Of a stretch of 64,000 nucleotides of DNA, positions 45,701-56,470 are shown in pieces. Location of the stretch: contig NC_084894.1 in NCBI RefSeq assembly GCF_958979055.1, positions 27,351,616-27,415,615 on the forward strand. Direction: 5' to 3'. How positions within the stretch are numbered: position 1 is the stretch's first letter; the number at the start of each line of letters is the position of its first letter. The notes below the pieces were generated by a model that saw nothing but the letters and a program-made list of their open reading frames with translations, was not told where the DNA came from and ran no database searches. Made by a program: the position numbers and the translations under genes. Origin of the DNA: Alnus glutinosa. Taxonomy: Eukaryota; Streptophyta; Magnoliopsida; Fagales; Betulaceae.

Positions 45701-48700
45701 AATGGGGAATTCTCTCTCTCTTCTTCATCTTCTTTCTTTTCTTTTTATTTATTTATTTATTTTTAATGGAACTTAAAGGTTTCCTTTTATTTTTAATACA
45801 GAATACATTGAATTTTGCATGCCTTACAGAAAGGTGGCTGCATTTTTAACAGGTTAGGAAGGTTGGTAGGGTTGCAAGGGCAATTGTCATAATGAGCCAC
45901 CCAATCCCAAACACCAATGATTCTCATTCAGTGCAGGTTATCCTGCCACAGAAGCAGTTGGGACGCAAATCAGACATGTGAGTTCTCATACAATGTTTCT
46001 AAGAAAATTAATTATTATCTGTTGGGTTAGTTTCCTAGACCGTTATAGTCGGTCAGTTGAGTGTCTTTGACAGGGTTTGTATAATTTGCCTGTAAGTTTT
46101 GGATTAATTGGGCATTTTGATATCGAATGGAAATTGCTACTGTCTTTTGAGACTAACATGGTGTTTGAAATAAGTCCATTGATTCTTTTTACAAGTAATA
46201 AGATTCTATTCAAGAAAGAGAAGAATAATATCCTAATTTTTCTAAATTGTAGATGTGGGAGAAAATCCAAGGAGAAAATTCTACATTAAATTCTTCCAAG
46301 GACACTCATCCAATCATATAAAGATCTTAGGAATAAGGACCTAAGTGGAGTTCTGATTCAGCTCAACACCATTAGAAGTTTGATTTTTACGCTCTTGCCA
46401 CAAAATCCACATGACACAAAGTGAAATTGCACATGGAATCTTTAAGCTATTGTTCCACCTAAACCTGAGAAAAAGCTAGTGACAATAAAGCCCTTGCCAT
46501 GTACGGTGGGTGAAGTAAGATATGATTTGCTGCCTTACTATTACACTTGCACATACAACACCACATTAATTAAATATGAACTCTCTGAATATAATGAAGC
46601 ATATCTATATTGACCAATTAAGTCTTAATTAACTTATTTGGACTAGGATTCTTAATTTGACTAGTAAACTCAATTAAAGACTCTTGATCCTATTAGAAAT
46701 TCTTAGTATCAGTTTTTGTAGGTTGTGAGTGGAGTTCACAAGATTATTGCTAAAGTCCTAGCCAACAGGTTGAGAAGGGTTGTGAGAAGATTATCTCGAA
46801 GCCTTAGAACGCTTTTGTCAGAGGTAGACAAATCCTTGATTCTGTGCTCATTGCTAATGAATGTCTTGATACTAGTATCAGATCTAGTGAGCCAGGGTGC
46901 TTCTCAAGCTGCTTATTGAGAAGGCCTACGATTATGTTGATTGGAATTTCTTCTTCTTCATTGTGATGTGGCTTATGCCATTTGGATTGCCTTTTTCAGT
47001 CGTTTTGGTTTGTCTTGGATTATGCCTAGACGTGTAGTCAATTTGTTTGCTTGTTGGTGGACCTCTAGTTGTCCCGGGAGTGCTGCTGTGTTGCCTGTGT
47101 AGAAGATGGTGTTTGCATGCCTTTTATGTTGTTTATGGAGAGAAAGAAATGACAGATGTTTTGAGAACCGGGAGAGGACTTTGGAGGAGATTAAAGCCTT
47201 ATTCTTGAAAATTTTATATCTGTAGACAGCTTCTTATGTGTCTCCTTTGACGATTAGTTATAGTAATTTTCTTGTTCTATTTGATACTTCTAGTTAGGTG
47301 TTTTCTTTTGTGTACTTCATGTGTACTTATGGGCGCCTTACGCTTTCAATGATATTTGTCGATTACTTACAAAAAAAATTCTTAGTTGTTGAGGAGGTGT
47401 GGTTTTGGGGAGAAATAACGCTCTTGGATAGTACATTGTATTCCTTTGGTGTGCTTTTCCGTTTTGGTGAATAGCAATCAGTGTGTTTTCTTCAATAGCT
47501 CCCATTGTCTGAGATAGAAAGATCCTTTGTCGCCTTTACGCTTTATCATTGTTATGGAGGCCTTAAGTAGAATGCTTTCTACAACTGTTGATGTGGGTTT
47601 TCTCTTTGGCTTTTCTGTGGGGTCTAGGCACTCTAGTGTGGTCAACATTTCACACCCAGTGTTTGCGGATGACACTTTGGTTTGTTGTGGGTCCAAGCTT
47701 GACCGCTTTCGCTATTTGCGTGCTTCACTTTTATGCTTCAACGTTGTCTCCAGTTTGAAGATTAATTTGGCTAAGTCGGAATTGGTTCTTGTGGGTATTG
47801 TTAGGACGGTGTTATTGGAAAGATAAGAGCGTTAGTTGGCTAGTTAGAAAAATGATGTGCTTTTCTAAGGGTGGTAGGGTTACAATTTGCCCATGTATTT
47901 CATGCCCCTCTCCCTCTCCCTGCAAGTGCTGCAAACTGCATAAAGAAGCTTTGACGATATTTCTTATGGGGTGGGCTAGGCGAAGAGTCAAATTTCACCT
48001 GGTAAGCTGGTCCAAGGTTTGTTCTCCGATCTTTGAGTGATGGTTGGGGTTCGGAACTTGCTGATGTTTAATCGTGCTTTCTTAGGCAAAAGGCTTTAGC
48101 GTTATGTGCATGAGAGAGAGGCTCAGTGGAGAATTGTGGTGGACTCTAAATTTGACAGTACGTGGGGTGGGTGGAGTTCAAATGAACCTCTTGGGTTGTA
48201 TGGGGTGGGGTTATAGAAGAATATTATGAGGGTTTGGGGTAAGTTTCAATCCATACCAGATTTGAGGTTAGAGATGGCTCCAAGGTTAGCTTCTGGCATG
48301 ATTTATGATGTGGGGACAAGGCTCTAAATAAAGTCTTTCCAGATTTATATTGTATTGCTTGTGCGAAGGTGAAGACAAGCTTTGGTAAGCCCCCACTAAA
48401 AGCGGGTCATTCGATGTTAGATCTTTTTATAGTGTTCTTGTTTGTAACGATTTATTCTTTTTCTCTAGAAGAGTATTTGGTGGACAAAGGTTCCTTTGAG
48501 TACGACTTTTTTTGCTTGGTCAGTAGCTCTAAGAAAGATCCTTACCATGGATAATCTTAGGGAGGGGCATGTTATTGTGGTCGATAGGTGTTGTATGTGT
48601 AAAAGGAATGGGGAGTCTGTGGAACATCTTCTTCTCTATTGTGAGGTTGCGTGTACCCTATGGAATTTTTTTTATTTTTTTTATTTTATTTTTTCTGGCC

Positions 48701-50841
48701 CTTTGGGCTGTCTTGGGTTATGCCTAGATAAGTCGTTGACTTGTTTGCTTGTTGGTGGTTTGCTGGTAGCACTCGGAGTATTGTTGTGTAGAAGAAGATG
48801 CTTTCTTGTCTTTTGTTGTGTCTTTGTAAGGAAAGAAATAATAGAAGTTTTGAGGACCGCAAGAAAACGTTGGAGGAGCTTAAGTCTGTTTTCTCCAATA
48901 CTCTTTATCTTTGGACAAATGCAATTGTATCTCCTTTTGTACTTGGTTTTCATGATTTTCTTGCTCTTTTTTCTTCTTTTAGTTAGATGTTTCTCTTGTA
49001 TACTTCCTATGTATCTGGAGATGCTTTACACTTTTAATAATATCTTGATTACTTAAAAAAAAAAAAAAAAAATCTAGACCAAAGGTAATTAAGAAAATAC
49101 CCTTAAATATAAAATTAGGGGTAAGAATTTTATGAAATTTCAGATCTTTCCCTGCACGTAAAAGTACCCACAACCCATAAATTAATGACTGAATTTAAAA
49201 ACTATATTAAAGCCCTAATATAAGCTTTTTAAGCAGAATAGATCTTGGTTCAATCTGACATCGCATCCACCCATGAAAAGCTCTCAAGCTACCAAAACTG
49301 AAAAATCACTCTAAAAACAGCAAACTTGAGTCCTATGCCATTGCTGCATCTAGTTATCTTACGAAGATCCAACCTTCCATTTTGAATGGGGGAACTTACC
49401 ACATCCCAATCAACAAGATGGTATTAGATTCATTACCAGTGCCTCCCCAAGAAAATCCTTCTGCATCTGTTCCATTTTAATTGCCACCTAAACAGGAATA
49501 GCGAACGAGGACAGGAAGTATGTTTAATGATGTTTCCAATATATTACTCCATTGATCTTTCTGCAGTATTATCATTTTCAATAGTTGTGGTGAAAACTTG
49601 TACTCTCTTTGCCAATCTGCTCTCTTTGTTAGAGCGCAGTTGGTTTTATTCCCTGAGCGGATGGTTGAATCCCGGATGGCACCTCACTTAGTCTATCCAA
49701 GGATGTTCTAACCACTGTAACTTCAGTTGGAAAAATTTAGACCACTTGTTTGTTTAGATGCTATGTTAAATAATATAATATAACTTCATTTCAATTAAAC
49801 ATCAAAGTCCTTGTTGTTATGGTTTTGTTCTGTGACTAGATATGCGAAGAGGCTTTTTTTTCCCCCAAGGCTTTCATGCATGTTATTTTTTCTCTCTATA
49901 TTGTTTGTTAGGAGTGCTTGTAGGAACTTTTTAACTCTCCACACTGGATCCTAGTACTAGCACCATCACCACTCCCCCTAGCCCCCAAACTGCCTCAGCA
50001 GAAAATAAGAAAGGCGTTCACACAGTGCACGTTGTAAATCCCCACATGCTGTTAGAGCAATAACTTCTTGTTAGATATTTATTCCAGTGCTCCTTTTCTT
50101 CTGTTATGTTTCTTGCTCGCCCGGTTTTGTGATCCTTCTATGGTTGAGCAGGTACCTTTTCTGTTGCTCCTATGCTCACAACGTTGCTCCAAAGGGAAAA
50201 TTTATTGCATTTGTATTATCTGAGGCGGAGACTGACCATCCACAGACCGAACTTAAGCCAGGAATCAACCTTCTAGGGCCTGTTGATGAGATATTCTTTG
50301 ATATCTATGACAGATATGAACCATTCAATGAACCATCCTTGGACAATTGCTTCATATCAAGAGTAAGTGATCTAGGATTGTTTTCTTAATTCTTGCCTTG
50401 ATTCCACTGCTACCGCGTTGCTTTCACTGACTGATGCATGCTAAGCAAGTTCATCTCTCATGTTTAACAGAGTTATGATGCAACAACACACTTTGAGTCA
50501 ACTATCATGGATGTACTCAACATGTATACCATGATAACTGGAAAGGTTGTGATTTTTTCTCTTGCTAAATCAATTTGCTTCTCTCCCTGTTTAAATCCCT
50601 TGAGGTCCAAAACCATGTCATGGACATGCTTATAGGAACTTTTTTTTTTTTTATTATTTTGATCATTCATGAAGCTTTTATCACGTATGTCGACTATGAA
50701 CAGAGCATTTTAGTGGCCATTAGAAGTGCTTTACACAAAAACAGTACTCGCTTCTCATAAGGTTTCAAGTAAAAATTATTTTCTGTTTTTGAGCAGGTTC
50801 TTGACCTCAGTGTGGATTTAACTGCTGTCAGTGCTGCATAA
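42315..50841 (+). CDS. GDI: Rab GDP-dissociation inhibitor (GDI)
   Basis: Thirteen exons: 42315-42401, 43472-43534, 43655-43738, 43823-43930, 44031-44203, 44626-44737, 44856-44936, 45262-45324, 45495-45596, 45853-45977, 50152-50362, 50471-50545 and 50797-50841. All junctions are GT..AG in consistent phase, giving 442 residues, close to the roughly 445 of Arabidopsis GDIs. GDI extracts GDP-bound prenylated Rab GTPases from membranes and recycles them through the cytosol (family knowledge). Visible motifs are the [11 protein letters not shown] nucleotide-type loop (11-21), [51 protein letters not shown] and [19 protein letters not shown]. Odd points: YGLGELPQ is YGLRELPE here (R232, E236), and the EKRRARKFF segment reads QKLRALKFF (135-143). 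Intron 10 is 4.17 kb because LINEs inserted there; intron 7 holds a MITE, and intron 1 a LINE tail. Confidence 0.95.
42691..42723. repeat. Poly-T tract in GDI intron 1
   Basis: A run of 33 T bases. Length is likely polymorphic or error-prone. Confidence 0.9.
43302..43386 (-). mobile_element. Very short 5'-truncated LINE tail in GDI intron 1
   Basis: On the minus strand 'ggcgccttacacttttaatg' followed by 'atatcttgattactt' and an A-rich tail matches the 3' end of the two LINE copies in intron 10 ('gcgccttacgctttcaatg', 'atatcttgattactt'). Only about 85 bases were inserted, opposite to the gene. Confidence 0.7.
44954..44991. repeat. Poly-C followed by poly-A in GDI intron 7
   Basis: Seventeen C bases are followed directly by about 21 A bases, immediately downstream of exon 7. 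The counts may be assembly-sensitive. Confidence 0.9.
45052..45223. mobile_element. Mutator-type MITE in GDI intron 7, perfect 9-bp target duplication
   Basis: CAAGGTTAA occurs at 45043-45051 and 45224-45232. The 172-bp element is almost wholly palindromic: 'ctacactcatttctcacaa' faces 'ttgtgagaaatgagtgtag' and 'acaacaagctgacgt' faces 'acgtcagcttgttgt'. The few arm differences imply a fairly recent insertion. It sits in the sense intron, so the pre-mRNA would carry a long hairpin. Confidence 0.9.
46718..49072 (+). mobile_element. 5'-truncated LINE (L1-type) in GDI intron 10, outer copy
   Basis: Reverse transcriptase pieces in order: [19 protein letters not shown] at the left, [11 protein letters not shown], then after an interruption LLRRCGFG, the catalytic FADD (47662-47673, in [13 protein letters not shown]) and [10 protein letters not shown]. 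Downstream is the zinc-binding region [20 protein letters not shown] with [21 protein letters not shown], then [18 protein letters not shown] and a poly-A tail at 49055-49072. It lies in the same orientation as GDI. Multiple stops and frameshifts break it, so it is inactive. The 5' end begins inside the RT domain. Target duplications were not identified. Confidence 0.85.
46951..47378 (+). mobile_element. Second, 5'-truncated LINE inserted in the outer LINE
   Basis: It starts within the zinc-binding C-terminus ([20 protein letters not shown], then [13 protein letters not shown] and [21 protein letters not shown]). It ends with 'gcgccttacgctttcaatg' and an A-run at 47371-47378. On each side the outer LINE resumes its RT reading (VDWNF before, LLRRCGFG after). 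Possible target copies are aatttctt (46945-46952) and aaattctt (47376-47383). About 430 bp long. Confidence 0.8.
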
Positions 50842-52117
50842 GAATGAGGATTGAGGAAAACCACTTTTGGTGATTGAGCTGGTAATTCTGCTTTATTGCA
50901 AATTCCAAGAGTGGCAGTGGACTATTTATTGTTGTCTATTTCTGTCATAGACTTATATCATATGTGATAAAATGTTGTTTCCCAAAGAATCTCTGGGGAA
51001 TTAGTAAATAAAGAATTATATCAAATGGTAATAAAATGTACAATTACATTTATAATGAACAAGAGTGGTATTTCTAAGAAATCAAATAAATTATAGGGAC
51101 AATTACTTAGTCTATGGGGTTTACAGTTGTATCAAACTAACTGATTCTTAGGGTATAAGAAGTACAAAAGTATTTGTCCAAAATGGTTATTGTCATCAAT
51201 TGTTGGATAGAAACCGTTTGATGTACATATGGATATGCATCACAATCAATTTTTGATTGACATATGGCATGGTTGATGATTCAATTTATTGTAAAATTGT
51301 AATTTTACCTTTTAAAAAAATAAAATTAGAATTAAAATAAAATAGAAAAAGTGGCCGTTCCTCACTAGCTGCATTTTTAAGAATATATATCTTTAAAACC
51401 TAAAACAAAAAATTATGATATTCTCTAAAGTCAAAATGAAAGCAGTGTAATCAGGACTTTGGTCTTATTTAGTACCATGTATTATATCAAAACGTCAAAG
51501 ATGGTTGTGGTGAATAAACTAATTTGTTTCATGTGATACCATGCACCTGGATGGCTGGATTCACATTTTTTTCAATATATATATTTGCAATCAATTTGGA
51601 TCCTACAAAACAAAAATGGATCTCTTATTTTCTTTATAAGATTTTGCTTTTGGCTCCAAATATTTGTTTAAGGAAAACAAGCCAAGTGTAAACTCTCAAG
51701 TGGTTGTACATCACTAGAGATCGGTGGATCCAACATCAATCTTTCAATCAAACCGACTCGATTGAACGCAAGACCATGTTCGTGTTAGTCTTTATTTTTT
51801 TAATTTTTTTTTAATTTTTTAATTTTTTATTTGTTTAGGGCCAATAAACTAGCATCAAGATCCTTTATAATTATTTATCAGAATTTGATAAAATTCGTGC
51901 AAATAATTGTGAGATATCATTAATAGAATCCACCTGATCAAATAAAGTCGTTTGACAGCTTAATTTTTATTTAGTTGGGTAGGTTCCATAAGTGGTCTCA
52001 TCACCTGTTCGAATTTGAAAGAATTCGGACAAATATTTGTCGAGGATCTTAATCCCAATAGATTATAGGTATTTGATTGCATCCTCTACAATCTCCAGAT
52101 TGGATTAAAAAAAAACA
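50842..52117. other. GDI 3' UTR and spacer
   Basis: The first several hundred bases should be the 3' UTR. AT-rich spacer follows with no gene. The phrase 'atccttta.aattattt' with 'cctgatc..ataagt.gtttg' at 51860-51970 recurs at 53045-53160, a diverged duplication flanking the palindromic element. Confidence 0.45.
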
Positions 52118-52915
52118 GGGTTAAATACTCCAGAGGTACCTGAGTTTTACGTGTTTTTAAATTTAGTACCTCAGTTTCATTTCGTATCACAGGTAGTACA
52201 TGAATTTGGAAGAAAAAAGCTCTAGGTAGTACCTGTCAGATTTTTCGTCCAAATTTCAACTTCTCGCCACGTGTCAACCGCTGAAGTTGACACGTGGCAC
52301 AAAAAAAAAAAATTAAAAATTAAAAATTAAAAATTAAAAAAATGATTAAAATTAAAAAAATTAACCCTTGGCCGGTTTGGGGTGGCCGAACCACCCCATA
52401 GGGGTGGTTCGGCCACCCCACAGTTGAAAAAAAAAAAAAAAATTGAAGGGTTTTGGCCCTAGGGGGTGGCCGAACCACCCCCTAGGGCCATGGGGGTGGT
52501 TCGGCCACCCCACAGTTTTTTTTTAAAAAAAATAAAAAAAAATAAAAAAAAATTTGAAGGGTTTTGGCCCTAGGGGGTGGCCGAACCACCCCCTAGGGCC
52601 ACGGGGGTGGTTCGGCCACCCCAGACCGGCCAAGGGGGTGGCTCAGCCACCCCTCTTTTTTTTTCTTTTTTCTTTTTCTTTTTTTTTCATTTTTTTTATT
52701 TTAAACATTTTTTTAATTTTTTTTATGTGGTGCCACGTGTCAACTTCAGCGGTTGACACGTGGCGAGAAGTTGAAATTCCCACGAGAAATCTGACAGGTA
52801 CTACCTAGGGTTTTTTTTTTTTTCCAAATTCAGGTACTACCTGTGATACGAAATGAAACTGAGGTACTAAATTTAAAAACACGTAAAACTTAGGTACCTC
52901 TGGGGTATTTAACCC
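52118..52915. mobile_element. Palindromic foldback element with multi-copy GC-rich core
   Basis: It opens gggttaaatactccagaggt and closes acctctggggtatttaaccc; flanks aaaaaaaca and aaaaaaata agree at 8 of 9. The outer arms match strongly ('gccacgtgtcaaccgctgaa' against 'ttcagcggttgacacgtggc'). The centre (about 52370-52655) holds alternating copies of 'ggtggccgaaccacccc' and its reverse, with a roughly 115-bp unit present twice ('gaagggttttggccctaggg' near 52445 and 52556). No transposase. The 84-residue open frame here is repeat-derived. Confidence 0.8.
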
Positions 52916-53520
52916 AAAAAAATAATAATAGGAGGATTGCGGGGCATGTGAGAGGGGCTGTCTGAACAGTACTTCTTAATTATAAAGGATCTCAATCTTT
53001 AACTAAATGCATCATCACTACCATCCATTGGACCGAGTTATAGCGGGATCAAGATCCTTTACAATTATTTATATGAATTTGAGAGAATTTGGACATGTGA
53101 TAGTAAAAGACTACTTATATATGGAACCTATCTGATCGGATAAGTTGTTGGATAGCCCAATATTTATTTGGTCAGGTGGGTTCCATAAGTAGTCTCTCAT
53201 AATCGTTACCTAAATTTGAAAAAATTCAGACGGATAATTATAAAGGATCCTCATCTGTTATAACGAACATGCACCTTAAAATAATATCGATATAGTGAGT
53301 CAGGAACCAAACACCACTCCCAATCGAGATGTTGCCAACCATTGGATGACACCTGACAAGACCCATGCGAGAGAATAGAAACTCACGAAGATAAGTGTAC
53401 GAATAGTAAAAGCAAGCGACCCAAATTATCCAAACAGAATAGGACCTACTCAAGTGCCCTTTAAAATTAGTCTCGAGTCATCCCTATCGTCCATCACATA
53501 ATTTAGGCATGGTAAAAAGA

Positions 53521-53675
53521 GAAATGATATTTACACAATACATTTTACATAATAATTATATAACACACTCACATGGGGTGGGACCCATGTGAGTGAGATC
53601 TACCATATAGGTCTTATCTCATGTGAAAGTGCTGTGTAATTATTGTGTAAAATGTATTAATGCAAAGATCACTTC
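53521..53675. mobile_element. Hairpin MITE, about 155 bp
   Basis: 'acacaatacattttacataa' faces 'acacaataattacacag'-type sequence read in reverse, and the core 'ctcacatggggtgggaccca' faces 'tctcatgtgaaagt'. The layout and core resemble the 17474 and 26716 elements, but the outer ends and target duplication are unclear. Confidence 0.55.
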
Positions 53676-54006
53676 CTCAGTAGAAATATGAGAACTATAA
53701 ATATCAAAAAAATGCTAAAAATACTACTAATGCATAACAAATGTACTGCCTCAAGACACATTGGGGATGGAAATATGGCTCCGTTTGAAAATCACTTTCT
53801 CCTTTCCTCCCTTTCCCTTTCCCTTTACTTCTCTCAAAAAAACATCAACTTCAAAACATTCTTAATTTTTTTCATTTTTTATATTACATCAACATTTTTT
53901 TATTACTTTTTAAATAAAAAACTCACTACAATACCATTTTTTTTTCACTCTTTCATATAAATTATTTCAATTTTATATTATATCAATTTTATTTTTCAAT
54001 CATTCT

Positions 54007-54007
<1 letters not shown>

Positions 54008-54047
<40 letters not shown>
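54008..54047. repeat. Poly-A tract, 40 bp
   Basis: A pure A run followed by a purine-rich G stretch. It could be the tail of an unidentified retroposon on the plus strand, but no body was recognised upstream. Confidence 0.85.
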
Positions 54048-54049
<2 letters not shown>

Positions 54050-54676
54050 GAAGGGGAGGGGAGGGTAGGGGGTTCCTATAAGCATGTCTTGACTCTTGAG
54101 GCAGTGAGGAGTAGGGCTGGCAAAACGGGTACCCGACACGACCCGTTAAGACCCGCGACCCGTTTAAGCTAGACCCAGACACGACCCGTTTATGTTAACG
54201 GGTCGGGGCTCCAGACACGACACGACACGGCTATTTCACGGGTCACCCGACACGACCCGTGAAACCCGTTTAGCATACCGGGTCATAACGGGTCGACACG
54301 ACCCGACACGACATGTTTAGCATACCGGGTCGACACGACCCGTTTAACCCGTTTAGCTCATCCTAACTCTAAAAAGACTAAAATTGTCTAAATTGTCTAA
54401 TGCATTAAACATGTCCAAAAAAATGAGGCTTCAAAGCTTGCTATCCCATTGAAGTGAAAATTATTGAGATTTTCCTGGCTAGAACAAACTATATGCATGA
54501 ATCAGTCTAAAGACCTCAAATTCCAAATTTCCAACACAAGTATCATTCAATCATTGTATCAAGAAGGGCAAAAGAGCAATTTAAGTTTAACTGTGATATA
54601 TGAAGCAACTACTAGATATGCCAACACCAAGCATTCAGGTCAAATTTTTAGCTCCAGCATTTTAAAGAAAACATGC

Positions 54677-55725
54677 ATGAGAGTGTTGGGCACCAACTCT
54701 AGCAGCAGCACCATTAGGCCCTCTAAAAACTATAGGCACAGATATCTGGCCAGCAGACATATAGTTTGATTTTGCAGCAGAATTAATGATGACGGTCAAT
54801 TGCCTGCAGCGATAGGTAGAATGAGATTCTAAGAGGAAATGAAAGATTTGAAATAAATTAGCAAGGCCAACCAAAACAACATACAAGTATTACAAAGAAA
54901 ATTAGAAACTGAACATCATCAAGATAGCTATAAACTGAAAAATGCACTATAAATAAATGAACCAAAAGTCGTGTTCAAAATTATTAGCATATCAAATTAT
55001 CCCAGGAGGAAACACCCATTATCCTTCAGTGCAAGACTTCTATGTATGTGTGTGTTAGTTTGAGAGAGAGAGTACAGAAAGTAGAAACCACATTATCTTG
55101 ATATCATCTTCTTGGAAAAACAAGAGGTTAATTTTAATATGTTGAACTCTACTAGATGTTTCAATTATGCCCTTTTAGGGTTTTAGAGGGTAGTAGCGTG
55201 CTTGAGTCAACACCATAAAACTTTTTTTTTTTATTATATATATATATATATATATATGGTGTTGCAGGATCATCACTAATCTACTTGACCAAATATAGAA
55301 GCAACCAATGAACCAACAAATAGAGGGCAAGTCAAACAGAAATAACCTCCGTAATTGGTGTATCAAGAACCCTCTCAGGACCATACTTGCCCAAAAGCCT
55401 TTGGATATCTATACAAAATTGAAGATAAAGAGCTGATTGTTAGACAAATGTATAAAGTCGACATCTGGTCTTCACAGGAATACAAATCTACGAATTCATC
55501 TCTTCAAATATTGAAGTCTAACCTTGTATGCACCTTGAATCCTTGATATTCCCCAATCTGCGCTCAGAAGATAAAACAGGAACATAAGAAGAAAGAGCGA
55601 ACATCAAATCCAGGAAATACTAGTTTCTTTCCAACTGTCCTCACCTCTTCACCCATCAAAAATACTTTAGGATCAGCAGACATTTCCTCATCGAGTGCAG
55701 AGTTTAGAGCGTCTCTAACAGTCAT
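54677..55725 (-). pseudogene. Captured fragment of mitochondrial pyruvate dehydrogenase E1 beta (PDHB)
   Basis: Four exon pieces in gene order on the minus strand, each with remaining splice signals. 55725-55645 encodes [20 protein letters not shown] and VFLMGEE (intact). 55557-55523 encodes GEYQG with an 8-base insertion. 55408-55347 encodes the KYGPERVLDTPITE region with one base missing. 54803-54677 encodes [20 protein letters not shown] and FRGPNGAAA, with a one-base gain near its start and R where G is usual. The exon for AGFTGIGVGAAYYGLKPVV between the last two is absent, as is everything after QHSH. The parent enzyme subunit forms the thiamine-diphosphate E1 of the mitochondrial pyruvate dehydrogenase complex. 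This copy cannot encode it. A GC-rich, exon-like patch at 56060-56200 may be its 5' UTR or presequence exon (less certain). Confidence 0.88.
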
Positions 55726-56059
55726 CTGTCCATAATTATAATTTCAATAGAAAAATTCAGCGTTTTGTAAAGAAGAACCGTCATGAAGGAGAAAATACAA
55801 CTTCTCATATTATAACATCCAAAAGAAAAAGACTAACCCTTTCAATTAGATCTCTACAATTAAATGTATTGAAAATTGAAATTTCTTCACAAAAAATTTC
55901 CATTTGTTCACAAAAAAATTTATGGACAGATTTTGAACAAGCAGGCAAGCATCACAAATTATCGGATGATTCGAATTATGATTTTATAATTTATACCCAC
56001 AAATCCACAATAATGAGGCTATAAAAAATTAGAAATAGAAATCAACTAACATACCGACC

Positions 56060-56470
56060 TGGCGGTACCGGACGCGACATCGGCTGGAGAGAGAGCGGCA
56101 CGCTGGCAGAGAGACGGGGAGAGCAGAGACTTCAGAGAGAGAGCGTCGACGCCGTCGAGTGCGGCGACTCGGCGAGGCTGAAGGAGAAGAGAAGGGCGAT
56201 GACTGAAGGAAAAATCCAAAAAGAAAAAGCTAGGGTTTTCTTTTCTTTCGAGTTTCGAGTTTCTCTTTTCTCAGTTTTCTGATTCTTCTCACTTTTCTGG
56301 TTTTGACGTTTTGCTTGTTTTTTCACATTTTTTGAACTTTGATTCTTTTGACTGAATAATGATAATGAATTATTATTATTTGAAAAGTTCAGAAAAGTGA
56401 AAAAAAACACAAACAAAACGTCAGATTACTTTTCCGGTTTTCCCCATTTCCTTTCCCGGTTACTTTTCCC
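56060..56470 (-). other. Possible captured 5' region of the PDHB gene
   Basis: Within the hAT interior a GC-rich minus-strand segment contains 'gaaaaccctagctttttc', a phrase typical of plant 5' leaders, then a CT-rich stretch and an ATG in ATGTCGCGTCCGGTACC. A possible donor (CCAG|GT) follows at about 56058. The position upstream of the PDHB exons suits a captured leader and presequence exon, but the peptide is not diagnostic. Confidence 0.35.

Larger units (their letters stand above)
52916..54111. other. Spacer with one MITE
   Basis: AT-rich spacer. Contains the hairpin element at 53521-53675, a 40-base A run and a G-rich patch (gaggggagggtaggggg) just left of the hAT element. No gene seen. 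Confidence 0.45.

Noticed and set aside
48681-48953. 90-residue minus-strand frame
   Set aside because: Antisense of the LINE C-terminal region.
52554-52808. 84-residue Pro/Gly/Trp-rich frame
   Set aside because: Product of the GC-rich palindromic core of a transposon.
56132-56416. 94-residue minus-strand frame inside the hAT element
   Set aside because: Lysine/asparagine-rich low complexity over the presumed captured 5' leader; no protein family match.
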